DNA of 64,000 nucleotides from CBDCFV01 sp965216425 (GCA_965216425.1 CBDCFV010000006.1:1054001-1118000), one strand, 5' to 3'. Positions 17,067-26,012 are shown, counted from the first letter of the stretch. Notes: a model not told the origin generated them from the letters alone. Program-made: numbers and translations.

Positions 17067-18173
17067 ATGGCATCTGAAAAGATTCGGCTGGGCGTCATAG
17101 GGGCCAACGTGAGCGTGGGCTGGGCCCATAGGTCCCATCTTCCGGCGCTGCTGGCCAGCCCGGAGTTCGAGTTAACCGGCGTGTGCACCACCCGGAGGGA
17201 AAGCGCCGAGGAGTCGGCGGCCAAGTTTGGCGCCAAGTACGCTTTCCACGACCACCGGGACATGCTGGCCCACCCCGAGATAGACGCAGTGGCAGTGGTG
17301 GTCAGAGTTCCCAACCACTACCAATTGACCCTGGATGCACTCAACGCCGGCAAGCACGTATTCACCGAATGGCCCTTGGGGGCAACGCTGGCGGAGGCGC
17401 AGGAGCTTGCCGACCTTGGCCGGGCCAAGGGGGTGCAAACGATGGTGGGGCTGCAAGCGAGGGCTGCGCCCGGGGTGACTTACATGAAGGAGTTAGTCGA
17501 GACGGGCTACGTGGGCGAGGTAATGTCCTGCCACATGAGCCTGGCCCGCGGGGGAGTCCTGGAGCGCACCTCGGACCGCACATGGCAACGGGATGATTCA
17601 TTGGGAGCGACCACCCTCACCATCGCCTGCGGCCACTCTATCGACGCGCTACGATACGTGGTTGGAGATTTCAGCGACGTGTCTTCGGTTGTGTCCACCC
17701 AAGCCCCGCAATGGTTTGAGACCGACACCAAGCAGTATGTGGATGTCACCGCCCCGGACAATATCCTGGTCAGCGGCAAACTGGCGAACGGCGGAGTGGC
17801 ATCGGTACACGTGGCCAGCGTTCCGTGGGCAGGCAGTGGTTGGAGGATGGAGGTTTACGGGCGAGAGGGGACGTTGGTGGCGGATTCCGACGACTCACCG
17901 CAGCTAAACGAGCTAAGAATCCGGGGCGCCAAGGCCGGTGACCAGACCTTGCGCGAGTTGGAGATACCCGGCCGCCATGTGCACGTTCTGGAAGGCATGC
18001 CTCAAGGAGCGCCCTACAACGTTGGGCAAATGTACTACCTGTTCGGGCAGGCTATCCGGTCCGGCCAAGCCTGCGACACCAACTTCGATACGGCGGTAGA
18101 CCTTCACAGGTTCCTGGACGCGATACGGGAGTCGTCGGACGATGGGCGGAGTGTAGGTGTAACGGCCAGTTGA
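17067..18173 (+). CDS. Gfo/Idh/MocA family oxidoreductase (paralogue 1)
   Basis: 368 residues. The N-terminal Rossmann segment is LGVIGANVSVGWAHRSHLPAL, a GxGxxG-like turn altered to GANVSVG, and the strand end VRVPNHYQLTLDAL with KHVFTEWPL near residue 95 is the classic family motif (EKP-like position, here EWP). The C-terminal alpha/beta domain holds the substrate pocket. Members oxidise sugars, inositols or bile pigments with NAD(P). The Lys of the usual EKP motif is replaced by Trp, which may change catalysis. GGGAGGA lies before ATG 17067 with 6-base spacing; the GTG at 17064 is too close. Confidence 0.85.
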   Translation: MASEKIRLGVIGANVSVGWAHRSHLPALLASPEFELTGVCTTRRESAEESAAKFGAKYAFHDHRDMLAHPEIDAVAVVVRVPNHYQLTLDALNAGKHVFTEWPLGATLAEAQELADLGRAKGVQTMVGLQARAAPGVTYMKELVETGYVGEVMSCHMSLARGGVLERTSDRTWQRDDSLGATTLTIACGHSIDALRYVVGDFSDVSSVVSTQAPQWFETDTKQYVDVTAPDNILVSGKLANGGVASVHVASVPWAGSGWRMEVYGREGTLVADSDDSPQLNELRIRGAKAGDQTLRELEIPGRHVHVLEGMPQGAPYNVGQMYYLFGQAIRSGQACDTNFDTAVDLHRFLDAIRESSDDGRSVGVTAS

Positions 18174-18231
18174 GGCGCGGCGAGAATCCAGAGTCATTGG
18201 CCGAGGGCAACGTTACTTTACGTAGACGCGC

Positions 18232-18306
18232 ATGGATTCCCGCCTGCGCGGGAATGACGGGTTGGGGATAGGGATGCTCGCCTGCGCGGGAACGATGGGT
18301 GTTGGG
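18232..18306. repeat. Dispersed palindromic repeat, copy 4 with a partial copy
   Basis: ATGGATTCCCGCCTGCGCGGGAATGACGG spans 18232-18260 in two adjoining segments, followed by a partial copy with CGCCTGCGCGGGAACGATGG. It may act as a bidirectional hairpin between the convergent genes ending at 18173 and 18353. Confidence 0.65.
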
Positions 18307-18307
18307 C

Positions 18308-18353
18308 AGGAATGACCGGGTTGGATACTGGGTCAGGTTTTGAGATAGTCTAT
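18308..18353. repeat. Right half of a MITE-like element, second copy
   Basis: GGTTGGATACTG...GGTTTTGAGATAGTC resembles the right end of the element at 682-822 (TTGGGTACTG...GTTTTGAGATAGT). No matching left end was found within 200 bases, so this copy is probably truncated. It ends at the stop codon of the SRPBCC gene. Confidence 0.4.
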
Positions 18354-18859
18354 CAACTCTGGCGCCGGCCCCTGCGGCCGCGACGGCTCATTGTGCGCCT
18401 GTGGGTGGGCCTCTCAGGCGCTGGGGTTGGAGTAGGCGGCGGTTCCTGGAAATGGCGCACCGCCGGCGCGACTACGCTTTGATATATCTTTGCATTGCCT
18501 CTCAACTTGACGCCTATCCACTGGACTAACCCAGTAAACCCGGAGGCCTTCGGCACCCATACGACGGTCCAAAGAGTGCCGTCGGGCGCCTCCTCGAACC
18601 AGTCGAATCGGTCGGCCCACTTGGACTCCAACGCCTTCATAATGCGCCCGCGGGGCGGATCGAAGGTGCAGGCCCACTTTATGTGGTCTTCGGAGCGGTC
18701 TTCGAAAGTAAACGTGTCCCCGTCCCGCTCCACCAACCTGCCGTAGGCTGTCTCTAAGCCGGCTTGGTTGAAGCTGCCGTCGGCAGGGAATGACGTAATG
18801 TGCTCGAAGACTTGGCCCGGAGCCGCGGGCAGTATGGTCTGGAACTTGATGTTGGGCAT
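18353..18859 (-). CDS. SRPBCC (polyketide-cyclase/START-like) protein with basic tail
   Basis: 168 residues. The first 130 show the SRPBCC/START pattern: an N-terminal strand MPNIKFQTILPAAP, then a VFEHITSFP helix, alternating strands and a long C-terminal helix. Such proteins bind hydrophobic small ligands or act as cyclases or aromatases. The last 30 residues are unlike the family: a Pro/Thr-rich stretch then an Arg-rich end (RRGRRGRRQS). The stop codon falls at the edge of a truncated repeat element, so the tail may be a consequence of an insertion. ATG 18859 was chosen over an upstream frame to 18943 because the family domain begins here. It follows the halogenase-like gene on the same strand. 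Confidence 0.7.
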   Translation of the reverse strand: MPNIKFQTILPAAPGQVFEHITSFPADGSFNQAGLETAYGRLVERDGDTFTFEDRSEDHIKWACTFDPPRGRIMKALESKWADRFDWFEEAPDGTLWTVVWVPKASGFTGLVQWIGVKLRGNAKIYQSVVAPAVRHFQEPPPTPTPAPERPTHRRTMSRRGRRGRRQS

Positions 18860-18955
18860 GGGCCTTTGTCCCTCGTTGTGGCTACCATGGGAAATTCCGT
18901 TGATGGGAACGCCAATATAACGCCGGAGAATCCTGTGACACAACCCGGTTTGCCA

Positions 18956-20599
18956 TCACAATCCGGCCAGTTCGTCCACCGTCCCGTCCACGTACAGGAT
19001 TTGCAGCGTGGCCAGGACATTTCGCTGTAAGTCCTCGATCCTGTCAACTTCCACCAGAGAGCCCAGTTGGGCCATCAGTTGCCCTACGGTTGCCACGCCA
19101 TCGATGCGAGAGACCAGTTGGGCAACCAAGTTACTGCATGGAGTCCCCTCCGGTTGACTGTTGGTGGTGAGAGTGTAACCCCATACGAACTCCCCGGCCC
19201 CCAATACCGGCTTACGTTGTATCGACGCCCCGTCGGCCAAGCGGGGAACGGCGGCAAGCAATTGTTGTTGGCGTTGGACGGTGGAAATGGCGTCTTTCCA
19301 GCGGTCCCTCCGTTGCACCCGGTCCGCCTCCACTTGTTGGACGCTGGAAGCGAAGCTCTCCGGTGCTTGGCCGTGCTCCAGGACCGCTCGTTCATAACCT
19401 CGCGGCGGTTGGCCCGCCACAGCTTGAATGAAGGCCTGCCGGGGAGAGAAGGCGTCACCGGTATCCAGTATCCGCCGGGCTTCCCAGAAGTACGAATCTG
19501 ACGTGAGGTTGCTGGAGTAAAACAGCCGGGCCATTTCCCTGAAGTGGCTATACTCCCTAAGGTATAGCTCTTGATAAGCCTGCCCGGCCTCCTCAGCTAT
19601 GCTCGGGTCGGTCAACGCCGACTTCACATATGCCGCCGCCAGCACACCGGACATCAGGGCAAGATGCACCCCCGAAGAGAAAAGAGGGTCCACGAAGCAG
19701 GCGGCGTCGCCCGCCAGAACATAGCCGTCTCCCGTCAACGGATCGCAGACGTAAGACCAGTCCTTCACTATGAACGGCCCGGATGCCAAGGCGGCTCCGG
19801 TGAGCAACCCCGCGGTGTAGGGCGCTTGAACGATCTGGGAATCGAAAAATCCCTTGAGGCCATGTTTAGCTATGAGACGCTGGCCTGTTTCACTGTCGGC
19901 CACTACGCCAACGCTGTTCCAGCCGTTGTTCAGGGGGATGGTCCAAAGCCAGCCGTGCTCGTAAGACTCGATGAAGATGTTGCCGTCGTCGGAACCCGGA
20001 AGCCGACGGCCTCCGATGAAGTATCCATACACTGCCAGGTTTTGAAAAAAGGTGTCCCAACGCCGCAGGTCCAGACTCCTGCTCAACAGCCCAGCTTGTC
20101 CGCTGGCGTCAACGACGAAGTCTACGCGGACGCTGCCCGTGTGCCCGTCCTCCGTCCGGAAGCGTACCCCGGCAGCTCTTTTTCCGTCCCAGATAACCTC
20201 CACCACCCGATGGCCTTCGCGCACATCGACACCCAGGGAACGAGAGTTCTCCAACAGGATTTGGTCGAACAGGGGGCGCCATACTTGGTAGGAGTGGGGA
20301 TACTTGGCGTTGGTTTCTCCGAAGTACCAACTCCAAGGAGTGCGGTCGCGGCCCCATGACATAGTCGCCCCGAACTTGGGGACGAACCCGGCCTCTTGCA
20401 CCGCGCCGAGCACGCCCAATTCCTCCAGAACAGGCATACTGGCCGGCAGCAGCGACTCGCCGACATGGTCCCGGGGGAAACGCTCCCGTTCCAAGAGGGT
20501 TACTTCCAAGCCTTGACGGGCCAGCATCGCCGCCGCTGTGCTCCCAGCGGGCCCTCCGCCGATTACGAGGACACTTGTCTGTATATCTTGGGCGGTCAA
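18956..20599 (-). CDS. FAD-dependent halogenase-like oxidoreductase
   Basis: 547 residues. The FAD motif GGGPAGS is at 14-20, GESLLP at 48-53 and the late DGYVLAGDAACFVDPLF segment near 290. The halogenase features are WLWTIP (WxWxIP) at about 217-222 and Lys75 in FVPKFGATMSWG, the position corresponding to the catalytic lysine of PltA/CmlS-type enzymes. The last 85 residues form a separate small domain that resembles a PqqD-like winged helix. Non-halogenating relatives share these motifs, so halogenation is not proven. TTG 20599 is supported by GGTGGAG 5 bases upstream. A strong terminator separates it from the upstream monooxygenase gene. The SRPBCC gene follows. Confidence 0.78.
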   Translation of the reverse strand: MTAQDIQTSVLVIGGGPAGSTAAAMLARQGLEVTLLERERFPRDHVGESLLPASMPVLEELGVLGAVQEAGFVPKFGATMSWGRDRTPWSWYFGETNAKYPHSYQVWRPLFDQILLENSRSLGVDVREGHRVVEVIWDGKRAAGVRFRTEDGHTGSVRVDFVVDASGQAGLLSRSLDLRRWDTFFQNLAVYGYFIGGRRLPGSDDGNIFIESYEHGWLWTIPLNNGWNSVGVVADSETGQRLIAKHGLKGFFDSQIVQAPYTAGLLTGAALASGPFIVKDWSYVCDPLTGDGYVLAGDAACFVDPLFSSGVHLALMSGVLAAAYVKSALTDPSIAEEAGQAYQELYLREYSHFREMARLFYSSNLTSDSYFWEARRILDTGDAFSPRQAFIQAVAGQPPRGYERAVLEHGQAPESFASSVQQVEADRVQRRDRWKDAISTVQRQQQLLAAVPRLADGASIQRKPVLGAGEFVWGYTLTTNSQPEGTPCSNLVAQLVSRIDGVATVGQLMAQLGSLVEVDRIEDLQRNVLATLQILYVDGTVDELAGL

Positions 20600-20628
20600 T
20601 CAAGCTCCACCAAGGTCAACGTCGTGAG

Positions 20629-20671
20629 GAAAAAGTACCGGCGCCATTCCGGAAACGGAATAGCGCCGGTA
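20629..20671 (-). terminator. Rho-independent terminator after LLM paralogue 3
   Basis: On the minus strand TACCGGCGC pairs with GCGCCGGTA around an inner ATTCC/GGAAT stem and a 6-base loop (20636-20671), with a run of five T after it (20630-20634). It lies between the stop at 20733 and the halogenase start at 20599. Confidence 0.75.
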
Positions 20672-20732
20672 ATTCTTGCCCATTGTTCACCAGGACAACG
20701 TGTCCCAATAAAAGTGTCGTAGACCGGGCCGG

Positions 20733-22022
20733 TTAAGCGGCGGCTTCCTGGGAATTGGATTCAGGAATTCCTCCATTGGGGACGAGAGACTTGCCCGTGG
20801 CGGGATCCACCTCGAAGGGGCCGGGAAGCTCCAACTCCTTTGCCATTTCGCGAACCGCCGGTATGACTTCCTGGCCCATCAACCGCAGGCTGCGCATAGC
20901 ATCGTCGTGAGTCATGGCGCCGTCGCCGTCCCAGAAGAAGATGCTTCCGGGGCGGATGTACTCCAGGACGTGACGAATCTTCGGGATTACCGTGTCGGGA
21001 GTGCCGCAGATGATCGTGTGATCTGCGATCTGCTGCTCGTAGGGCCGGCCCAACACGCCGGCAACGCCTCCGCCTCCGCCGCGGGCCGCGGTAGCCACTG
21101 CTTGGGTGGGCAGCACCCTCCTGCGGGATGTCAGACCAGGCAGGTTGACCAAGGCGGGGTTCACCGTGCCTTCGTTGCCTGCCAGGAAGGGATTACTGGG
21201 GCCTTGAACGTATTTCCGACCCGTCTGCTCAGCCAGTTCCTCGGTCTCGTCGACGTGCACCTTCCAAAGGTAGCCAAGGTTTTGAGGTCCCGACTGGTAG
21301 CCCATCTCGGCGGCGGAATCGTGGTATAGCTGGAACGCCTGCTTGGTCGGCTCCATTTCGGTAGCCAGCATGATGTAGGGAATGCGTTTCTCCGCAGCCC
21401 ACATCAGCGAGTCGCGGCTCACTACTCCTGGCAACCAGATAGGCGGGTGGGGCGTCTGGTAGGGCTTGACCCAGGGATTGACGTGGCGGTAGTGGAAGTG
21501 TTTGCCCTCCCAGCGGAAGGGGCCGGGGGTGGTCCAAGCTTTCACGATCAATTCGTGGGCTTCCTGGAAACGCTCCCAGTTGTAGTGCGGTTCTATATTA
21601 TGGGCTACGCTTTCCCGTCCGGTGCCACGCACCCAGCCAGAAACCAGCCGTCCGTGGGAAATCATGTCGATCATGGACAACTGCTCAACCAGCCATAGGG
21701 GGTCGTCCCATAGGGGGAGAATATTCCCCAGCAGGACTATCTTGGCTCGTTCGGTAATCCGGGCCAGGATGGAGGCCTCCACGTTCATTGCCCCGCCCAT
21801 GCAGAAGGCGGTGCCGTGGTGCTCGTTCAGCATCAAGCCGTCGAAGCCCATCTGCTCGGCGTAAATCTTCTCGTCCAAGTAACGGTTGTAAAGGCTGGCT
21901 CCCAGCTTGGCGTCGTAGATTTCGTTGCTCACCGTCAAGTCCATGATAGGTTTGCCGGTTGCGCCGAAGAAGCCGGACTTGGGGTCTTGATAAGGCCGTT
22001 CAGTGAAATAGCCAATAAACAT
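20733..22022 (-). CDS. LLM-class flavin-dependent monooxygenase (paralogue 3)
   Basis: 429 residues. It shares GPFRWEGK, VNPWVKPYQTPHPPIWLPG and the early NEHH motif with the paralogue at 5185-6351, so the two are recent relatives. It is longer by about 40 residues, partly from a Gly-rich insertion around residue 325 (AARGGGGGVAG) and a C-terminal tail. AAAGGAGG with good spacing precedes ATG 22022. It is followed by a terminator, so it is likely its own unit or the end of the unit begun by the hydrolase upstream. Substrate unknown. Confidence 0.9.
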   Translation of the reverse strand: MFIGYFTERPYQDPKSGFFGATGKPIMDLTVSNEIYDAKLGASLYNRYLDEKIYAEQMGFDGLMLNEHHGTAFCMGGAMNVEASILARITERAKIVLLGNILPLWDDPLWLVEQLSMIDMISHGRLVSGWVRGTGRESVAHNIEPHYNWERFQEAHELIVKAWTTPGPFRWEGKHFHYRHVNPWVKPYQTPHPPIWLPGVVSRDSLMWAAEKRIPYIMLATEMEPTKQAFQLYHDSAAEMGYQSGPQNLGYLWKVHVDETEELAEQTGRKYVQGPSNPFLAGNEGTVNPALVNLPGLTSRRRVLPTQAVATAARGGGGGVAGVLGRPYEQQIADHTIICGTPDTVIPKIRHVLEYIRPGSIFFWDGDGAMTHDDAMRSLRLMGQEVIPAVREMAKELELPGPFEVDPATGKSLVPNGGIPESNSQEAAA

Positions 22023-22135
22023 GCGTAACCTCCTTTGTTTAGGGCGGCCTCTCAGCCCAACTGCCGCGCCTCAGCGCTGCGGGGCCAATTTCGCTCGATT
22101 ATACCACCGTTGTTCCTGAACCGTGGCGGCGGATA

Positions 22136-22936
22136 TCAGGCCGATAGAAAGTCCTTGACGAGTCGCACGAACTCGTCGGATTTCTCCACCTCAACCCGGT
22201 GGCCGCAATTTTCGACTACAGCCAATCGGGAGTCTTTAATGGACTCCTGATAGACTTGGCCCGCACTCACGGGCACAATGCCGTCCTGCTGGCCCCAGAT
22301 AATGAGGGTTGGAATAGACTTGATCCGGTGAAGCAGGTTGGGAAGGCTGGGGTTGTGCATGTACGGCCTCCAACCCAGCCTGCTGGCCTCCACCCTGGCG
22401 TCCTCCCAAATGTCGATCTGCTCCGGAGTCGGCTCATCGGGGCACAGGGCGGCGAACTCGGGCACGCTGTCGGGATTGAGAAAACCGGCGGCGATGACCT
22501 GTTTCGCCACCACAAGAAACATGTCATATATCTCCCCGGTGGGCGGACGAATCCCCATTGGCCCCACCAGCGCCAACTTCTTGAACGCATGGGGGCACAT
22601 GCTGGCGATCTCAGCAGCCAGCCAGCCTCCCATAGAAAAGCCGATGGCGTTGACTTGGCCCAACCCCAGGTCATCCATCAACTCCAGGTACCACCCTGCC
22701 AGGTCCCTCATGCTTACAATCCATTCGCGGCGTTGCGTAGCACCGAAGCCGGAATGGGAGGGTAAAACAAGGTTGTAGTCCTGGGCCAGTTGTTGATGGT
22801 AGTTCAACCAAGTGCGGTCGCCTATCTCGTCGTGAAATATCAGCAAGGGCTCTCCTTGCCCGCCCTTTGCTAATTGGACCGGCCCCCCCGCTGCTTCAAT
22901 TATCTCTTCGCTCCAGGTTTGGGCGCTTGTGGCCAT
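22136..22936 (-). CDS. Alpha/beta hydrolase
   Basis: 266 residues of the alpha/beta-hydrolase fold. The nucleophile elbow GFSMGG is near residue 100, with an early HDEIGDRTWLNY loop and a late CGHRVEVE giving the His. An Asp is expected near IIWGQQDGIVP. Members cleave esters, lactones or C-C bonds of ring-fission products; this one is nearest to MhpC-like types by pattern only. The start was moved from TTG 22975 to ATG 22936, since TAGGAGG lies about 10 bases before the latter. It lies upstream of LLM paralogue 3 on the same strand (113-base gap). Confidence 0.85.
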   Translation of the reverse strand: MATSAQTWSEEIIEAAGGPVQLAKGGQGEPLLIFHDEIGDRTWLNYHQQLAQDYNLVLPSHSGFGATQRREWIVSMRDLAGWYLELMDDLGLGQVNAIGFSMGGWLAAEIASMCPHAFKKLALVGPMGIRPPTGEIYDMFLVVAKQVIAAGFLNPDSVPEFAALCPDEPTPEQIDIWEDARVEASRLGWRPYMHNPSLPNLLHRIKSIPTLIIWGQQDGIVPVSAGQVYQESIKDSRLAVVENCGHRVEVEKSDEFVRLVKDFLSA

Positions 22937-23272
22937 CTTGATGTGTCCTCCTAAGGATGGAAATGTTTCCTCCAAACGTTGCGCAATGACCGAAGTCTAT
23001 GGCTGTCTGGTTTCGTACGCCATAATAGCACGAGCCAGCCACAGGTAGGCGTCGAATGTGCCTGTGGAATGACCCGTTCAACGCAAAGAGCGCAGAGTCT
23101 TCTGGTTGAAGCTGTCAAATATCAGGAAACTCCGCGTCCTCTGCGTTAAATCGGACAGGGAGAAGCAGCCGCACCTATCGCGGCTCCGGTTTTGCTTGAC
23201 GCCCGTGTAAGGGGTATGATAAGTTTCGCACGCCTCAAAACAGGCGGTTTTTGCCACGATTAAGGATAGGCT
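22937..23272. other. Intergenic region with inverted repeat between divergent genes
   Basis: AACGCAAAGAGCGCAGAG (23080-23097) is an imperfect inverted copy of CTCCGCGTCCTCTGCGTT (23130-23147). It belongs to a widespread short repeat type; a relative occurs at 60240-60319. The right part holds the putative promoter of the pyrophosphatase gene. No open frame with support was found. Confidence 0.5.
23192..23220 (+). promoter_or_regulatory. Putative promoter of the pyrophosphatase gene
   Basis: TATGAT (23215-23220) is a good -10 box. The -35 is less clear: TTGCTT (23192-23197) is 17 bp away, while the better TTGACG (23196-23201) is only 13 bp away. Confidence 0.4.
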
Positions 23273-25363
23273 ATGATACCTATGATTCTAGCCCTTGGTG
23301 CCGGCGGTTTAGCCTTGGCCTTCGCCGCCGTCACCGCAGCCCGGGTCCTATCCGCAGACAAGGGGACAGCCCAAGTCCAAGCGATAGGAAACGCAATACA
23401 AGAAGGAGCAAACGCCTTTCTCAGGCGGGAGTATATGACGCTCCTGCCCTTTGCCCTGATTGTAACCGTTGCCTTGGCCATTCTCGACTACACCCTGTTT
23501 ACCCACAACCTAGGCTTACCCGCCACCGCCATATCCTATGTGGCCGGCACCATCTGCTCCGGCCTGGCCGGCATAGTTGGCATGAACGTCGCGGTGCGAG
23601 CCAACGTCAGGACCGCCTCCGCCGCCCAACGAGGTCTTAACCCCGCGCTGCGCGTCGCCTTCTCCAGTGGCACCGTGATGGGCGTGACGGTGGTGGGAAT
23701 CGGTCTGTTGGGCGTAACCACTCTCTACTTGGTATTTCAGAACATCAGCGCAGTCGCCGGCTTCGGTTTTGGCGCAAGCTCCATCGCCCTGTTCGCCAGG
23801 GTCGGCGGAGGCATCTTCACCAAGGCCGCCGATGTCGGGTCAGACTTGGTTGGAAAGATAGAGGCGGGGATTCCTGAGGACGACCCGCGCAACCCTGGAG
23901 TCATCGCCGACAACGTGGGCGACAACGTGGGCGACGTAGCCGGCATGGGCGCGGACCTGTTCGAGTCTTACGTAGGCAGCATAATCTCCGCCGTAGCCCT
24001 GTCGGCCAGCGCCGTAGCCTTGGCAGTGGGCGCCAGCGGAGGCAGTTACACCGATCCCCAATCCGTATTCCCCATGCTTTTAGCAGGGGCAGGCATCATA
24101 GCCGCAATACTGGGCACCTTCGTGGTGAGGAGCGGTGAGCAGGCCGATTTTGAACGGCTGCTATGGGCACTGCGGTACGGCATATTCACTGCCGGAGGAC
24201 TGTTGATAGTCTTCGCGGCCATCCTGACCATTACCTTCACCGGTAACTGGTCCTGGTTTGGCTGCGTGGTTGCAGGCTTGGTAGCGGGCACGATTATCGG
24301 ACTTGCGACGGAGTACTATACGTCGTACAGCTACATGCCCACGAAGCGGGTCTCCGAGTCCTCGCAGACAGGGGCAGCGACCGTTATTATCAGCGGTATC
24401 GCCACCGGTATGCTCAGTACCCTGATTCCGGTAGTTTGTGTGTCCGTGGCAATACTGCTGGCCTACTGGTTTGCCGGATTCTACGGAGTTGCGTTGGCCG
24501 GAGTCGGGTTGCTTTCCACACTGGGGATTACCTTGGCAACCGACGCATACGGCCCGGTGGCCGACAATGCGGGCGGGATCGCGGAACAGGCCCAGTTGGA
24601 CCCCGAAGTGAGGGAACGCACCGATGCGCTGGACGCCCTTGGCAACACCACGGCGGCAACTGGCAAGGGGTTCGCAATAGGCTCCGCCGCGCTTACAGCC
24701 TTGGCATTGTTGGCAGCCTACTCGGTCAGCGCCAAGCTGATTACATTGGGTGAGGATGGGCGTCTGGCCACGGGCTCCGCCGGCATCAACCTTCTGCAAC
24801 CCCAAATACTGGTCGGCTTGATCATCGGCGCCATGCTGCCATTCCTGTTCTCGGCGCTGACGATGCAGGCGGTGGGACGCGCCGCCCAAGGAATCGTGGA
24901 CGAAGTCAGACGCCAGTTCCGGGAGATTCCCGGCTTGATGGAAGGCACCGCCCAGCCCGATTCCGCCCGTTGCGTGGACATCAGCACGCGGAGCGCGTTG
25001 CGGGAAATGATCCTGCCCGGGGTGATGGCCGTCGTAGCTCCCATCGCCACAGGGTTCATTCTAGGGGAGGCTGCATTGGGCGGATTGCTCATCGGAGCGG
25101 TTTCCTCCGGGTTCATGCTGGCGATAATGATGGCATCGGCGGGCGGGTCGTGGGACAACGCCAAGAAGTACGTTGAGCTGGGGAATTTCGGCGGCAAGGG
25201 GTCCGATGCCCACAAAGCAGCAGTCGAGGGCGACGTAGTCGGAGACCCGTTCAAGGACACATCTGGGCCATCGCTGAACATCCTGCTCAAGCTGATGGCA
25301 ATTGTGTCGCTGGTGTTCGCGCCCGTGTTCCTGAAGGCAACCCCCCTCATCAACCTAGCATAA
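23273..25363 (+). CDS. hppA: Membrane-bound proton/sodium-translocating pyrophosphatase
   Basis: 696 residues, about 16 membrane helices, covering the whole family length. Pyrophosphate is hydrolysed at a Mg site built by DVGSDLVGKIE and the DDPRNP...DNVGDNVGDVAG run (about 187-225) and by the late DNAGGIAE and DNAKKYVE motifs. Hydrolysis pumps H+ or Na+ outward. The K+-dependence position reads GNTTAATGKG (457-466): Ala and Gly stand where K+-independent enzymes have Lys and Thr, so a K+-requiring type is inferred. Whether it moves Na+ or H+ cannot be read. An AAGGA SD precedes ATG 23273. It converges with a phosphoesterase gene 36 bases away. Confidence 0.95.
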   Translation: MIPMILALGAGGLALAFAAVTAARVLSADKGTAQVQAIGNAIQEGANAFLRREYMTLLPFALIVTVALAILDYTLFTHNLGLPATAISYVAGTICSGLAGIVGMNVAVRANVRTASAAQRGLNPALRVAFSSGTVMGVTVVGIGLLGVTTLYLVFQNISAVAGFGFGASSIALFARVGGGIFTKAADVGSDLVGKIEAGIPEDDPRNPGVIADNVGDNVGDVAGMGADLFESYVGSIISAVALSASAVALAVGASGGSYTDPQSVFPMLLAGAGIIAAILGTFVVRSGEQADFERLLWALRYGIFTAGGLLIVFAAILTITFTGNWSWFGCVVAGLVAGTIIGLATEYYTSYSYMPTKRVSESSQTGAATVIISGIATGMLSTLIPVVCVSVAILLAYWFAGFYGVALAGVGLLSTLGITLATDAYGPVADNAGGIAEQAQLDPEVRERTDALDALGNTTAATGKGFAIGSAALTALALLAAYSVSAKLITLGEDGRLATGSAGINLLQPQILVGLIIGAMLPFLFSALTMQAVGRAAQGIVDEVRRQFREIPGLMEGTAQPDSARCVDISTRSALREMILPGVMAVVAPIATGFILGEAALGGLLIGAVSSGFMLAIMMASAGGSWDNAKKYVELGNFGGKGSDAHKAAVEGDVVGDPFKDTSGPSLNILLKLMAIVSLVFAPVFLKATPLINLA

Positions 25364-25399
25364 CCGGAGCAGGGACTGCCTGAGGGGGCAAGACCCCGG

Positions 25400-25963
25400 T
25401 CAGAGGGTATTCTCCAAGTCGATCAACCGGACGCTGGCAGTCCTTCCGTCCACCTCCAGCAGTCCCACGGTTCCAAGGTTGCCGGGATGGTGGCGACGGC
25501 CCGGATAGGTTGGGCTGCCAGGGTTGACCAGCAACACCCCGTCCGAGTAGCACACCAACTCCTCGTGGGTGTCGCCGAAGACCACTATGTGCACCGGCTG
25601 CTTGAACTTGCGCACCACTGTGTCTCTGGCAGACCCTGCGGGCAAGTGCAGCTTGTCGCCGTCCGGGCCGGTGTCTATCCTGGGCCCGGGCCACTGGATG
25701 TCGTGCACCATGCCGATGGCCAAGCCTTCGGTTTGCACCACGCGAGTCGTTGAGGCCAATCGGTTGCCGGACTCGGTGGGGTCTTCGTAGCCGCGCACCG
25801 CCAAGACAGGGGCCACTCTCTCCAAGTAGTCCAACACGCCCAAGCATTCCAAGTCGCCGCAGTGGAGTATCAGGTCCACTCCAGCGAACGATTCCAGCAC
25901 TTGGGATGGCAGGTCACGCCCGTTGCCGGCCATGTGGGTGTCTGAAATTAGTCCGATTTTCAT
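25400..25963 (-). CDS. YfcE/MJ0936-type metallophosphoesterase
   Basis: 187 residues, the standard size for the small YfcE family. Motifs in order: LISDTHM (Asp, His), LHCGDLE, VRGYED (in place of the usual GNCD), HDIQW, FGDTHEE (usually GHTH) and NPGSPTYP. These bind two metals; known members cleave phosphodiesters such as bis-pNPP or cAMP-like compounds. The GNCD-to-GYED and GHTH-to-GDTH changes remove one or two ligands, so activity may differ. No SD is visible before ATG 25963. It follows the hypothetical gene at 26013-26588 by 49 bases. Confidence 0.85.
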   Translation of the reverse strand: MKIGLISDTHMAGNGRDLPSQVLESFAGVDLILHCGDLECLGVLDYLERVAPVLAVRGYEDPTESGNRLASTTRVVQTEGLAIGMVHDIQWPGPRIDTGPDGDKLHLPAGSARDTVVRKFKQPVHIVVFGDTHEELVCYSDGVLLVNPGSPTYPGRRHHPGNLGTVGLLEVDGRTASVRLIDLENTL

Positions 25964-26012
25964 GTAAACGAGTAGTCAGTACTCAGCAGTCAGCAACCGG
26001 CGGCTCGCCGCT

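Noticed and set aside
740..18306. Palindromic repeats as a CRISPR array
   Set aside because: The copies are dispersed, differ in sequence and have no regular spacers; no cas genes are present.
25384..25396. GGGG...CCCC hairpin between hppA and the YfcE gene as a terminator
   Set aside because: A 4-bp stem without a T run is too weak.
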